64,000 bases of DNA from contig CAUGYD010000001.1 of NCBI GenBank assembly GCA_959603585.1, positions 310,001-374,000 of the forward strand, given 5' to 3'. The position numbers were made by a program, and so were the translations under genes. This stretch comes from Scatosoma sp900555925 (GTDB lineage: Bacteria > Bacillota > Clostridia > Christensenellales > Borkfalkiaceae). The number at the start of each line of letters is the position of its first letter. The first letter of the stretch is position 1. The notes below the pieces were generated by a model. The model searched no databases. It was given only the letters and a program-made list of their open reading frames with translations, and had not been told where the DNA came from. Shown here piece after piece: positions 51,370-59,367 of this stretch.

Positions 51370-52272
51370 TCAAAATTTGGGAGGGATAACATATTCTCCC
51401 TCGCTGTCGATATCCGAGCCCGAAACCGTGAAATTCCATACTAATAGCTTTCCTTCACTGCTTTCGTTGCACATCAGAAAATGCAGTTCATACTTATCTT
51501 CATGCCTTGCAACTTCTACCGCTTTCGCGGTCGTCGTCGCAATCGGCTTTATCTTTGCGGGATAAACGCCGTCCTGTTCTGTGCAACATACCGATTCCCA
51601 CTCTATGATTTCAGCTTTTTTTATCACCAACGTCGGCAAGCCTACAAATTCTATATACACCCTGTTCCCTTTCTTCTGGATATTGGATACTATTTTCAAC
51701 AAATAATTCCCAAAGCGGATATTCTTTCTTAAACTCGTTTCCGCTATATTCGTTTGATTGTAGGATAATCTCATTAAATCAAAATTCTGTTTATTCATTC
51801 CCTCCAAATATATATCCGTCATTTTTTTGACCTTTTCCGTCACATAGCCTAACGCGAATATCCGTAAATCCTTGACTTCGTTTAATATCTCAGCCGGGAA
51901 ATTCTTACAGGTTTCTATCTTATTGCTTAAATCGGTATCAAACTTCCGTTTTATCGCTTCTTCGTCAAACTGTACTGGCTTTTGATGAAAAAAATCGCCC
52001 TCTTTCTCCACCGCCTCTTTCAAGGCTTTTATATTTCGTTTTGATATTCTCATAGACACCAACGCCTTATCCAGCCATGGCACCGTAGTCCAATCAGGCG
52101 GAGTTAATCGTTCTTTTTCTTTTTTCATGAAACAGTCCAATTCTTTTTTATAGAGCTGTTGATAACTCTTTTCGTCCGGCTCGTCAGCACGCTCCATGAC
52201 CTTTAAGCTCTTTTTAAGATTTAATGGACAGATAATCTCGTAAAACCATTCTTTCGTCAGATAGTATTTCAT
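51370..52272 (-). CDS. DUF4085-like protein (first copy)
   Basis: This 300-residue paralogue of the next gene starts MKYYLTKEWFYEII. It shares ILNEVKDLRIFALGYVTEKV and the C-terminal LHFLMCN ... LVWNFTVSGSDI. The two differ widely elsewhere, so the duplication is old. A hairpin lies between it and the preceding gene, with AGGAG before ATG. Confidence 0.68.
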   Translation of the reverse strand: MKYYLTKEWFYEIICPLNLKKSLKVMERADEPDEKSYQQLYKKELDCFMKKEKERLTPPDWTTVPWLDKALVSMRISKRNIKALKEAVEKEGDFFHQKPVQFDEEAIKRKFDTDLSNKIETCKNFPAEILNEVKDLRIFALGYVTEKVKKMTDIYLEGMNKQNFDLMRLSYNQTNIAETSLRKNIRFGNYLLKIVSNIQKKGNRVYIEFVGLPTLVIKKAEIIEWESVCCTEQDGVYPAKIKPIATTTAKAVEVARHEDKYELHFLMCNESSEGKLLVWNFTVSGSDIDSEGEYVIPPKF

Positions 52273-52293
52273 AATTTCTCCTCTTTGCTCTGC

Positions 52294-52328
52294 CCCTGAA
52301 AGTCCAACCTTTCAGGGGCTTTTTTTAT
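52294..52328. terminator. 11-bp hairpin in the operon, T-run on the opposite strand
   Basis: GCCCCTGAAAG (52294-52304) pairs with CTTTCAGGGGC (52311-52321). The seven T follow on the plus strand, where no gene exists. In the minus-strand operon it forms a leader hairpin just before the DUF4085-like gene and may be a processing or stability site. Confidence 0.5.
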
Positions 52329-52368
52329 TCTGTTTTCCTGCTTAATCTTTAATCGCTTTTTCTCCTTC

Positions 52369-52848
52369 CTATAATTCTTCCAACAGTTTTTTGAGTCTAA
52401 CCTCCCGATCGGGAATTTCAATACGCACAATCCCCGCGCCAGATTTGTTAATCTCGTCCTCATAAAACTCCTGCGTCAATATATTTTTCAATAAATTATC
52501 TCCGTCCTCCTTATCGGGATATTCTAAGTCCGCCAATGCCTGCGAGAGCGCAAACGGCAACGCCTTCTTTTCTAATGCCTCTACCGTTTCATACGCGGTT
52601 TCATACATTTCGTCCATACATTCCCCGACTTCTTTGTAAATCTCTTTCGACGCTATTTCTCTTTTCAGCCCTTGTAACCGCAGTTTCATCTTTTTTGTAT
52701 TCTTCACATATTCTCTGATAAGCCATTCTATAAGGGATTCATACTCGTTTAAGCTCTTATGTAATTCTTCACGATTAAGAATGTAAAATCCCAAATATGC
52801 GAGTTCAACGAGTTTCTTTGCGTTAGATTCTTTTAAGTTAAATGTCAT
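52369..52848 (-). CDS. Hypothetical helical protein in the sigma-factor operon
   Basis: This 159-residue soluble protein starts MTFNLKESNAKKLVELAY. It is mostly charged helices with coiled-coil potential (residues about 45-110). The start at 52848 has AAAGGAG upstream; a further ATG 16 codons earlier lies in the previous gene. It begins four bases after the stop of the membrane gene. Family unknown. Confidence 0.68.
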   Translation of the reverse strand: MTFNLKESNAKKLVELAYLGFYILNREELHKSLNEYESLIEWLIREYVKNTKKMKLRLQGLKREIASKEIYKEVGECMDEMYETAYETVEALEKKALPFALSQALADLEYPDKEDGDNLLKNILTQEFYEDEINKSGAGIVRIEIPDREVRLKKLLEEL

Positions 52849-52852
52849 GATT

Positions 52853-53521
52853 TTATGCTCCTTTTGGTTTAATAGTCGCTTGCAGATATTCCGCAAACTG
52901 ATAGTTATTATCGTTTATTCTATACTCTATATAATCGATTTTATATCTTTCCGCGCCTGTATCTATGTAGCCTTCTACATGGTATCCATACAAAACAAAT
53001 TCGCCGGAATCCTCGATTACTTCTGTATCGGTATATTCCACGCTGTACTCCAAAAAATCCAACGCTTTGGAATACGACGTTTTTTCCATTGTGTATCCCC
53101 GATCAATTATCACGTTTATTCTCACGTTCGTATAACTGGTTTCCGCTTCTTCGTGCTCGTATATCCCTAAAAAATATATCGGTCGGTCATGTCGCTTTTC
53201 ATACGTCAACGAAATGGAATCGAACTCGCCCGTAACCTGTGTATGCGTCAAAGTGCTGTTCAAATACGTTACATCGGAGCTTTTGGTTTCATAGGTCGCC
53301 GCAAACAAGTTTTTATAAACAATCCCAATCCCTATGGAACTTCCCAACAATAGACATACACAACAAACAGTACCTATCATTCCGAATCTCCTTTTGCGCT
53401 TCCTATTATTACAATCCGCTATCGGACAAAGCGTTTCTTCCAAAAAATCCTTACCTTTGGCTAACAGCTCTTCGTCCTCTGTTTCTACTCGCTCTTTTAA
53501 CTGCTTCATCGTTTTCCTCAT
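52853..53521 (-). CDS. Single-pass membrane protein, possible anti-sigma-like partner
   Basis: This 222-residue protein starts MRKTMKQLKERVETEDEE. A cytosolic N-terminus (about 45 residues, with a CPIADC pair), one transmembrane helix (IGTVCCVCLLLGSSIGIGIVY) and an extracytoplasmic beta-rich domain follow. The start overlaps the protease stop by four bases (ATGA). The position behind an ECF sigma gene and the N-in topology fit an anti-sigma factor, but the N-terminal ZAS signature is absent. Confidence 0.68.
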   Translation of the reverse strand: MRKTMKQLKERVETEDEELLAKGKDFLEETLCPIADCNNRKRKRRFGMIGTVCCVCLLLGSSIGIGIVYKNLFAATYETKSSDVTYLNSTLTHTQVTGEFDSISLTYEKRHDRPIYFLGIYEHEEAETSYTNVRINVIIDRGYTMEKTSYSKALDFLEYSVEYTDTEVIEDSGEFVLYGYHVEGYIDTGAERYKIDYIEYRINDNNYQFAEYLQATIKPKGA

Positions 53522-54669
53522 GTAATATTCAACGCCAAAGCGTCGTCTATTTTTGCGCTGCCCACGTTGATATACCCATTCGGATATAGCCCCATGCCCA
53601 TAGAACAATGAATGTATCTGTCCGTCCGCGTGCTGTTATCGGCAAAAGTATAATTGACTTCCAGACAGCCAAAACCCGCCACCACATGATTTGCGGTCGT
53701 GTATTCGTAAGTCAGTATATCGTAGCCCTCGTTTTGGGTGATCGTGATGCCTCTATACCCCAACAAAAATAACGCTATCGCCTTACCTTGCTGGACGGTT
53801 GCTTTTACCGTGTCGTACTTAATTTTACCCCACGACATCAGTGATTGAAAACTCAACGAATAGCCTTGACGATTGACGTATTTCTTGATACCCGATTTGA
53901 ACTGCGAAACCGACGTTCCCTTACTGCTCGTACCCATATCCTGATACAACGTTTCCGATAACGCCATAGTCGTTTCGTTTTCGACGTTGAACATATACCG
54001 TCCGAAAATCGTTCGCCCCGGCTCGTAATTTGGGATTAAATTCGGATACGTTTTATCATAGTAAGCGATTAAATTCGTTCCGGCAACCGGTGCGCAGCCG
54101 CCCTCGTGCGTAAATCCGTAAAGCGGAATAGAAAGCAAAGCGTTATACGACGTTTCCGAACGATAAACATACTCTATGCGCTCGGAATCGTATTGCAAAT
54201 CCGTCGAACCCAAATACGCCGTTTCCGATACCGTTTCTATTGCCTCGTCGGAAATAGGCAAATCTGAAACACAGTCGTAAAACACACCGCCGTCGTTATA
54301 CCAATACAATCCTTCCGACACATAGACTTTCATGGCTTCATTCGAGTAAGGAGAGCCGCCGTCCATCGTAACCTCCGTGACCTTCAACGTGCCGTCGTCG
54401 ATGATAATCGCAAAGCCCTCTTGCTCGTCATAAGTAAAATCATACACCACGCCAAGCTCATTCAGCTCAATATCGTACAGCCTTTCTTTTTGCGCGGATA
54501 CTGCCGCTTCCTCCACGTTCTCATAGCCCAAAATTCCGTTAAGCGTTTCTTGAAAGAGCACGTCTATTTCCTCATAACGCACGGCGGCGTTTGCTTTCGT
54601 AAGATTTAAGCTCGACACGAGCAACAGACCAGCCAACACGATAATAGTTCCCTTATGTAAATTCTTCAT
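53518..54669 (-). CDS. Secreted papain-like cysteine protease
   Basis: This 383-residue precursor has a signal peptide ending at ANA-A (about residue 28). A prodomain-like region leads to the catalytic part with EGGCAPVAGTNLIAYYD (cysteine and oxyanion helix) and NHVVAGFGCLEV (histidine), as in C39-like or streptopain-like folds. The substrate is unknown. The gene overlaps the sigma factor gene by 17 bases and the membrane-protein gene by 4, so all three are made together. Confidence 0.72.
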   Translation of the reverse strand: MKNLHKGTIIVLAGLLLVSSLNLTKANAAVRYEEIDVLFQETLNGILGYENVEEAAVSAQKERLYDIELNELGVVYDFTYDEQEGFAIIIDDGTLKVTEVTMDGGSPYSNEAMKVYVSEGLYWYNDGGVFYDCVSDLPISDEAIETVSETAYLGSTDLQYDSERIEYVYRSETSYNALLSIPLYGFTHEGGCAPVAGTNLIAYYDKTYPNLIPNYEPGRTIFGRYMFNVENETTMALSETLYQDMGTSSKGTSVSQFKSGIKKYVNRQGYSLSFQSLMSWGKIKYDTVKATVQQGKAIALFLLGYRGITITQNEGYDILTYEYTTANHVVAGFGCLEVNYTFADNSTRTDRYIHCSMGMGLYPNGYINVGSAKIDDALALNIT

Positions 54670-55171
54670 TATATTTTTCCTTTGTAAATTCTTTTCTGAT
54701 TTTCATTTTTGCGGCTGCGTGAATACTTTTCGCGCAGCCATATTTTATTTCCAAAAGATCGGATATCTCTTTCAACTTGTATCGTTCCCAATATCGCAAA
54801 TAGATGACTTTCTTTTCCGTTTCATTCAGGCATTTCAATTCGTCAGAAATATTGTCGGGCAAGAATACTTCTTCGGGTATCGCAGCGAAACTCTCCGCTT
54901 CCCTTTGTTTGCCTGTTTTCCGTAAAACGTCCAAAGCGATATTTTTGGCGACGGTACGTACCCAAGCATTAGGAGCGCGGATATTATAAGCCTTCACATT
55001 AAATAACTTTAGGAAAAACTGCTGCGCCACGTCCTGTCCGTCCACCGCGCCTCGAAACTGCCGATTGATATAGCGGACGATTACGGAATAGTAAAACTCA
55101 TACAGTTCCGTCACCGCTTCGCGGTCATATTTATATCGTGCCAATAGCCAATTAAATCTGATTGTATTCAT
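54653..55171 (-). CDS. ECF-type RNA polymerase sigma factor
   Basis: This 172-residue sigma-70 family protein has region 2 (VDGQDVAQQFFLKLFNV, PNAWVRTVAKNIALDVLRK) and region 4 (CLNETEKKVIYLRYWERYKLKEISDLLEI with helix-turn-helix SIHAAAKMKIRKEF). First gene of a six-gene operon on an integrated element. Its target promoters are unknown; it may control its own operon. Confidence 0.88.
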   Translation of the reverse strand: MNTIRFNWLLARYKYDREAVTELYEFYYSVIVRYINRQFRGAVDGQDVAQQFFLKLFNVKAYNIRAPNAWVRTVAKNIALDVLRKTGKQREAESFAAIPEEVFLPDNISDELKCLNETEKKVIYLRYWERYKLKEISDLLEIKYGCAKSIHAAAKMKIRKEFTKEKYNEEFT

Positions 55172-55274
55172 GTTTTCTCCTGCCGTTTTTCTTTTTACTT
55201 ACGTCTTTCTTTATGTTCTTAAATTTAATCGTAAAAATAATTATTTAGAAGTAATTTTATTCGATGTAAATTCA

Positions 55275-55424
55275 TACCGAATGTTTACTCGTAAAAAAAC
55301 CTAAAATTTATTAGGAATGATATTTTACCGAATATTATTATATCGGCGTGAGGGTTTAGCCGTTATATTGAGGTTTGAAAATATTATACCATATTAATAG
55401 TAGAAAAGAAAGTTTACCGAATAT
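55275..55424. repeat. Three TACCGAATRT repeats in the divergent intergenic region
   Basis: Copies at 55275-55284, 55326-55335 and 55415-55424 lie between the sigma operon (minus) and two HTH genes (plus). A plus promoter TTGAGG (55368), 18 bases, TATTAA (55392) lies among them. They are likely operators for the HTH proteins or sites for the sigma factor. Confidence 0.6.
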
Positions 55425-55460
55425 CTAAATTTATATTTTTTAAGGAGTTTATGTCGAGAT

Positions 55461-55937
55461 ATGTCAGAAGATGCTTTATTGCCCAATAGAAAATTATCTG
55501 AACCCTTCAGACTGAGAATGAATGAACTAATAAAGGAAAAGGGATTAAGTAGCACCAACTATGCCAAAACTTTACATATCGATAGGGACACAATTACACG
55601 CGCTACTAAATATGGTATCGTTCCTAAAGTTCAAATACTAATCAAAATCGCCGATTATCATAAAATCTCTTTATCTTATTTACTCGGCGACAATAATGAT
55701 GAAGATAATTTTCATGAGGCTTTATCCCGATCAACGTTCCATGTTCGTGTTAAAGAACTGTGTGAAGAGAAAAAAATTAAATTTTCAGATATTAAATATC
55801 ATGTCAGTTTCCCTTATGCGTATTTTTATGACTGGATGCGCGAAGGAACTTTGCCTACCCTTGATAAATTAGATTCTATTGCTTCATATTTTGGCGTGTC
55901 ATTAGACTATTTATTAGGCAGGTCTGATGATAGATAG
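55461..55937 (+). CDS. Tandem helix-turn-helix regulator (copy 1)
   Basis: This 158-residue protein contains two XRE-like helix-turn-helix units (residues about 15-75 with STNYAKTLHIDRDTITRATK, and 90-155 with FSDIKYHVSFPYAYFYDWMR). Each ends in the same LSYLLGD / LDYLLGR turn. Having two DNA-binding units in one chain suggests binding to repeated sites. The next gene is a paralogue. Confidence 0.8.
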   Translation: MSEDALLPNRKLSEPFRLRMNELIKEKGLSSTNYAKTLHIDRDTITRATKYGIVPKVQILIKIADYHKISLSYLLGDNNDEDNFHEALSRSTFHVRVKELCEEKKIKFSDIKYHVSFPYAYFYDWMREGTLPTLDKLDSIASYFGVSLDYLLGRSDDR

Positions 55938-55953
55938 AATATAGGAGTTAATT

Positions 55954-56430
55954 ATGTCTAAAATTCCCAAAGATAGCGAACGGAAAACCTCGCTAAATTT
56001 CCAAAAACGATTAATTGAATTGATTAATGAACAGGATTTAAGCAACGCTGAATTTTGCGAACAAGCTAAAATAAGTTACCCCGTTATTTCACGAGCAACC
56101 ATATATTCTATCATTCCAAGCACAAAAATGTTGATTAAATTAGCCGACTTTTTTGATATTCCGTTAAAATATCTACTTGGTGAAAGCAACGATCCAACCT
56201 TTTATAAGTCGGAATCTCCTGCCTCATTTAGTGAACGTCTTTGTCAATTAGCCGATGAAAAAGATGTAAAATTTTCGGAGATCTCTCACAAAATGCCATT
56301 CGCATATAGTTACTTTTACGATTGGATTCGTACTAATTCTATTCCCTCGCTTGAAAATTTAGAAGCATTAGCTGACTATTTTCAGGTGAGTCTTGATTAC
56401 TTGACGGGCAGGACAGACTATAAAGATTAG
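55954..56430 (+). CDS. Tandem helix-turn-helix regulator (copy 2)
   Basis: This 158-residue paralogue lies 16 bases behind copy 1. It keeps the two-unit plan (LSNAEFCEQAKISYPVISRA, then FSEISHKMPFAYSYFYDWIR, ending LDYLTGRTDYKD). The pair could form heterodimers or act in sequence. A perfect 38-base palindrome closes the operon. Confidence 0.8.
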   Translation: MSKIPKDSERKTSLNFQKRLIELINEQDLSNAEFCEQAKISYPVISRATIYSIIPSTKMLIKLADFFDIPLKYLLGESNDPTFYKSESPASFSERLCQLADEKDVKFSEISHKMPFAYSYFYDWIRTNSIPSLENLEALADYFQVSLDYLTGRTDYKD

Positions 56431-56482
56431 GACCTAAAAACTCTAATTACAACTTTAAGAAAATCCTTTTATACCCTTTAAG

Positions 56483-56520
56483 ATGAAAAGAGATACTCAT
56501 GCATGAGTATCTCTTTTCAT
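56483..56520. terminator. 38-base perfect palindrome
   Basis: Every base from 56483 to 56520 pairs with its mirror position, with no loop (ATGCAT at the centre). It lies between the HTH pair and the convergent doc gene and should act as a two-way terminator. Confidence 0.7.
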
Positions 56521-56537
56521 TCGCTCTTGTCTGCCTT

Positions 56538-56912
56538 TCATTCACGATCTTTAATCCAGACTAACAGCTCTTCATATTTCATTTTCCCTTCCGCAAGTTT
56601 TAGCCCCACTTCCACTACTTCTTCATCCGTCACGTCTATCGTGATTCCATTCACCTCCAAAAAAGTCAGCAGAACATACATTCCTATCCGCTTGTTTCCA
56701 TCCACAAACGCATGATTAGATACAAGCCCTACTCCAAGCCTTGCCGCTTTTTCTTCTTTGCTCGGAAACAGCTCTTTCCCGTCAAACGTAGCATAACATG
56801 CTTCCAGCGCAGAATCCAATAAGCCAAAGTCCCGAACTCCATCCTCTCCGCCTGTCTGTTCTATGAGTAATTGGTGCAACAGTAACACTTTGTCCTGGCT
56901 GAACTTTATCAT
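56538..56912 (-). CDS. doc: Doc-type toxin (Fic fold)
   Basis: This 124-residue protein has the Fic/Doc signature HAFVDGNKRIGM, with the lysine typical of Doc kinases that phosphorylate EF-Tu. Its start overlaps the antitoxin stop by four bases. Length is normal for Doc. Confidence 0.92.
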   Translation of the reverse strand: MIKFSQDKVLLLHQLLIEQTGGEDGVRDFGLLDSALEACYATFDGKELFPSKEEKAARLGVGLVSNHAFVDGNKRIGMYVLLTFLEVNGITIDVTDEEVVEVGLKLAEGKMKYEELLVWIKDRE

Positions 56913-57151
56913 TTTGCCAATTCCTCAAAGGCTTTCCTATGCTTTTCCAAAACACGCTTTGCCACTACGTCGATTTTTTCTTCATCCGTTAAATCAATCA
57001 ACGGATTATTCTCCAAGTTTATCAGCATATACTTCGGTTTATTATTTTTGAAAACCACTACGCTACCCTGCCTATCTGCTATTCTCGCTGCTTTCGAGAA
57101 ATTTTGATTCGTTTCTGTTATAGACAGAACTTGATTCGTGTCAATCGTCAT
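56909..57151 (-). CDS. phd: Phd-type antitoxin
   Basis: This 80-residue Phd/YefM-fold protein starts with the DNA-binding half (MTIDTNQVLSITETNQNFSKA). The C-terminal half (about 50-80) would bind Doc. It lies directly ahead of doc and is probably an autorepressor. Confidence 0.88.
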   Translation of the reverse strand: MTIDTNQVLSITETNQNFSKAARIADRQGSVVVFKNNKPKYMLINLENNPLIDLTDEEKIDVVAKRVLEKHRKAFEELAK

Positions 57152-57217
57152 ACCACTTACCTCCTATTTATATTATACCACAAAAATAGCTATAATGCAA
57201 CCTATAATTATAAATTT

Positions 57218-57352
57218 CTAATATTTTTCATTAGCGATTACTTCTTGCTGCTTTTTCCCTAACAAATAATTATAGACTTCCGAGTAGAAATCCTTTTCCG
57301 CTTGCGTGGCGGCATTCGCCATCAGGGTATTGTATTCATTGGTACTAATCAT
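57218..57352 (-). CDS. 44-residue protein upstream of phd
   Basis: It starts MISTNEYNTLMANAATQAEK and ends in QQEVIANEKY, an amphipathic helical piece. It follows one base after the stop of a 19-codon frame (57354-57413, MTKVELLEKSGKN...), which may be a leader peptide. Both lie between the promoter and phd. The helical piece recalls the start of longer proteins seen next to TA systems, so it may be truncated. Confidence 0.5.
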   Translation of the reverse strand: MISTNEYNTLMANAATQAEKDFYSEVYNYLLGKKQQEVIANEKY

Positions 57353-57353
57353 T

Positions 57354-57413
57354 TTACTGTCGCTCTCGAACAGAGTTTTTGCCGCTTTTTTCGAGCAATT
57401 CCACCTTAGTCAT
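57354..57413 (-). CDS. 19-residue frame at the start of the toxin-antitoxin transcript
   Basis: ATG is preceded by AAAAGATAGG, and the frame ends one base before the 44-residue gene. Either a leader peptide or the remnant of a longer gene. Confidence 0.3.
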   Translation of the reverse strand: MTKVELLEKSGKNSVRERQ

Positions 57414-57435
57414 TCGCCTATCTTTTGTTGCTTCT

Positions 57436-57464
57436 ATTATACCCTGCTAATTGTAATCTGTCAA
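57436..57464 (-). promoter_or_regulatory. Consensus promoter of the phd-doc cassette
   Basis: TTGACA (57459-57464), 17 bases, TATAAT (57436-57441) on the minus strand. The -35 directly abuts the point where kilA-N similarity begins. Confidence 0.9.
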
Positions 57465-58202
57465 TTCACAAATATAACGAAATCTAAAACTATTGAGCCA
57501 GAAAAAGTTATCGCCAACTGGATGCGGAGCCGCAACACTATTGAATTTTTAGGGATATGGGAAACTCTCAACAATCCTAATTTTAATCCCGTCGAATTCG
57601 AGGGGTTTAGAAAGCAAGCGGGACTCCACGCCTTTATTCTTTTTCCGAAGAAATGGGTAGAAGCGACAAATGCAATCGGTATCCTCTCAAAAGCGGGAAG
57701 ATATGGCGGTACTTATGCTCATAAGGATATTGCTTTTGAATTTGCGAGCTGGATTTCCGTTGAGTTTAAGCTCTATTTCATCAAAGAATTTCAACGCTTA
57801 AAAGATGAAAAACAAAAACAGCTTGGGTGGTCGGCAAAGCGTGAACTTGCCAAAATCAATTATCGAATCCACACTGACGCTATCAAAGAAAATCTGATTC
57901 CCGCCGAACTACCCCCTGCGCAAATCAGCTTTGTATATGCCAACGAAGCAGATATTTTGAATATGGCGTTATTTGGCATGACGGCAAGACAGTGGCAGGA
58001 GAAAAATCCCGATAAGAAAGGCAATATCCGCGATTATGCTTCCATCAACGAGCTTATTTGCCTGTCTAATATGGAAAACATAAATGCCGTACTGATTGCC
58101 GACGGATTATCTCAATCCGACAGACTTCGAAAGTTAAATCAAATCGCCATTTCACAAATGAAAGTCTTAAACGAAACGGAAAACAGAAAATTATTAAAAT
58201 AA
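57465..58202 (+). pseudogene. KilA-N domain protein, 5' end lost
   Basis: From 57465 the plus strand encodes FTNITKSKTIEPEKVIANWM and then the full KilA-N core: NTIEFLGIWETLNNPNFNP, ATNAIGILSKAGRYGGTYAH and IAFEFASWISVEFKLYFIKEF. The helical C-terminal part continues to LLK. The usual first about 25-30 residues are missing. The open frame continues upstream to a GTG at 57306, but that stretch is unrelated antisense of the toxin-antitoxin cassette. An internal ATG at 57522 could still give a shortened protein. Confidence 0.7.
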
Positions 58203-58255
58203 CCCCCCTTCCGAAATTTTTGCCTGTTCGTTGTGGCGATTGTAGCATAATCCTC

Positions 58256-58398
58256 GCCGTTGTCAACGCAAAAAAATTATTGCCGAAAACTTCCATATAT
58301 TATAAATGAAAGCCGAGCTGATGAACAGCTCGGCTTTTTTCTTTGTCCCATTTTTTCTATTCTAACGCAATAATTTTTTTGTGATCGTTGACAACGGC
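58256..58398. repeat. Palindromic element with 13-bp terminal repeats and outward TTGACA boxes
   Basis: GCCGTTGTCAACG (58256-58268) and CGTTGACAACGGC (58386-58398) are perfect inverted copies. The AT-rich pairing continues inward (AAAAAAATTATTGC with GCAATAATTTTTTT). The left end carries an outward promoter TTGACA, 16 bases, TACAAT (58239-58244) that would read antisense into kilA-N. Size and form suggest a MITE-like or regulatory palindrome. Confidence 0.5.
58311..58340 (+). terminator. Terminator inside the palindromic element
   Basis: AGCCGAGCT/AGCTCGGCT (58311-58319 with 58327-58335) is followed by six T. Confidence 0.85.
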
Positions 58399-58433
58399 AT
58401 CCCCTATTTCCAATGAATTTCGTTTCATTCGTC

Positions 58434-58466
58434 CTATGCTCCTGCCGCCTCTGCCGAAAGGCAAAA
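58434..58466 (+). promoter_or_regulatory. Shared leader motif (copy 1): CTATGCTCCT ... TGCCGAAAGGCA
   Basis: A TATGCTCCT box is followed by the small hairpin TGCC-GAAA-GGCA and AAAATAAAAT, then the ribosome binding site CGGAGG. The same order is found before the gene at 61587. Confidence 0.55.
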
Positions 58467-58488
58467 ATAAAATTTCGGAGGTTACAAA

Positions 58489-58758
58489 ATGCAAAAAGTA
58501 GTTTACAGCGTATCAAAGGTAAACAGGAACGAGAAGTTAAAGGGTATCGGCTATTTATCGGAGGGCAACCTACTGATCCCCGCCGTTTCCAAAACCGGTA
58601 AGCCCTATATTCGTGTGTTCGAGGACATAACGGACAAATGCCGTCCGTCGGTAAATTCGAGCGGCGAGTATAAAGGCTATATCACCCTTGCCTATCAAAC
58701 CGACAACAACGATTATATCGAGATCGATTATTCGGTATGGTTCAAGTATGTGAATTGA
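58489..58758 (+). CDS. Hypothetical small beta-rich protein
   Basis: This 89-residue protein starts MQKVVYSVSKVNRNEKLK and ends in ITLAYQTDNNDYIEIDYSVW. It is probably a soluble beta-barrel. A CGGAGG site and the shared leader hairpin precede it, and it heads the DUF6927-like pair. Unknown family; typical of small genes on conjugative elements. Confidence 0.68.
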   Translation: MQKVVYSVSKVNRNEKLKGIGYLSEGNLLIPAVSKTGKPYIRVFEDITDKCRPSVNSSGEYKGYITLAYQTDNNDYIEIDYSVWFKYVN

Positions 58759-58768
58759 GGTAAATACA

Positions 58769-59344
58769 ATGACTGAAATGAAATGGACTATCCATAATTC
58801 TAACGTTTCCAACGACACAGATGAAATCGACAGGCTTGCAGAATGCAGAGCAAAATTCGGAAATCGCCCTAAATGGGCAACAATCGTAAAAGACGCTATG
58901 ATTGACAACGTTTATTATGCTGCCATGCAATCTACAAAAACGGGAAGAATTTGGGCGCTTATCGTTAATACTCATGTAAATGACAAAGACTTTTTCTACA
59001 ATGCTATGAATGAAACGAACTGTCCTTATCCGTATTTCTGTTTCTGTCCTAAATTTGTTCTCAAACGGCTCTCTCCCACCGACAATAAACACGCCCACGA
59101 ATGGCGAAAACGCTGTTATCAATATCACGAACGCCAGCTGCGGAAAAAAGTTTTCGGCAAAAGACTTGATATGGCAAAACAGATCCACGTTATTCTGCCA
59201 GACGATTATAACGGAACAAATTATCAACCGGGCGAAACCCTGTTACTTATTAAATATGATAAAGAAACATGGCTTGAACCAATCAAGAAATTAACCTTCA
59301 GCAACGGCGACGTTTGCGAATACGATTTTACCGTGATCGAATGA
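58769..59344 (+). CDS. DUF6927-like protein (copy 1)
   Basis: This 191-residue protein has IDRLAECRAKFGNRPKWATI, NVYYAAMQSTKTGRIWALIV and LSPTDNKHAHEWRKRCY. The same blocks occur in DUF6927 proteins as I remember them from mobile elements of gut Firmicutes. The usual MGWT start is replaced by MTEMKWT. GAGG precedes ATG. Function unknown. Confidence 0.68.
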   Translation: MTEMKWTIHNSNVSNDTDEIDRLAECRAKFGNRPKWATIVKDAMIDNVYYAAMQSTKTGRIWALIVNTHVNDKDFFYNAMNETNCPYPYFCFCPKFVLKRLSPTDNKHAHEWRKRCYQYHERQLRKKVFGKRLDMAKQIHVILPDDYNGTNYQPGETLLLIKYDKETWLEPIKKLTFSNGDVCEYDFTVIE

Positions 59345-59367
59345 AAAAAAAATTGAGGTAACTAAAA

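Noticed and set aside
55275..55424. CRISPR array or replication iterons
   Set aside because: Only three 10-base copies at irregular distances (51 and 89 bases), without spacers of equal length or a replication gene; operators are a simpler reading.
57306..57464. N-terminal 53 codons of the open frame leading into kilA-N
   Set aside because: They start at GTG, are antisense to the toxin-antitoxin leader and promoter, and do not resemble the normal KilA-N start.
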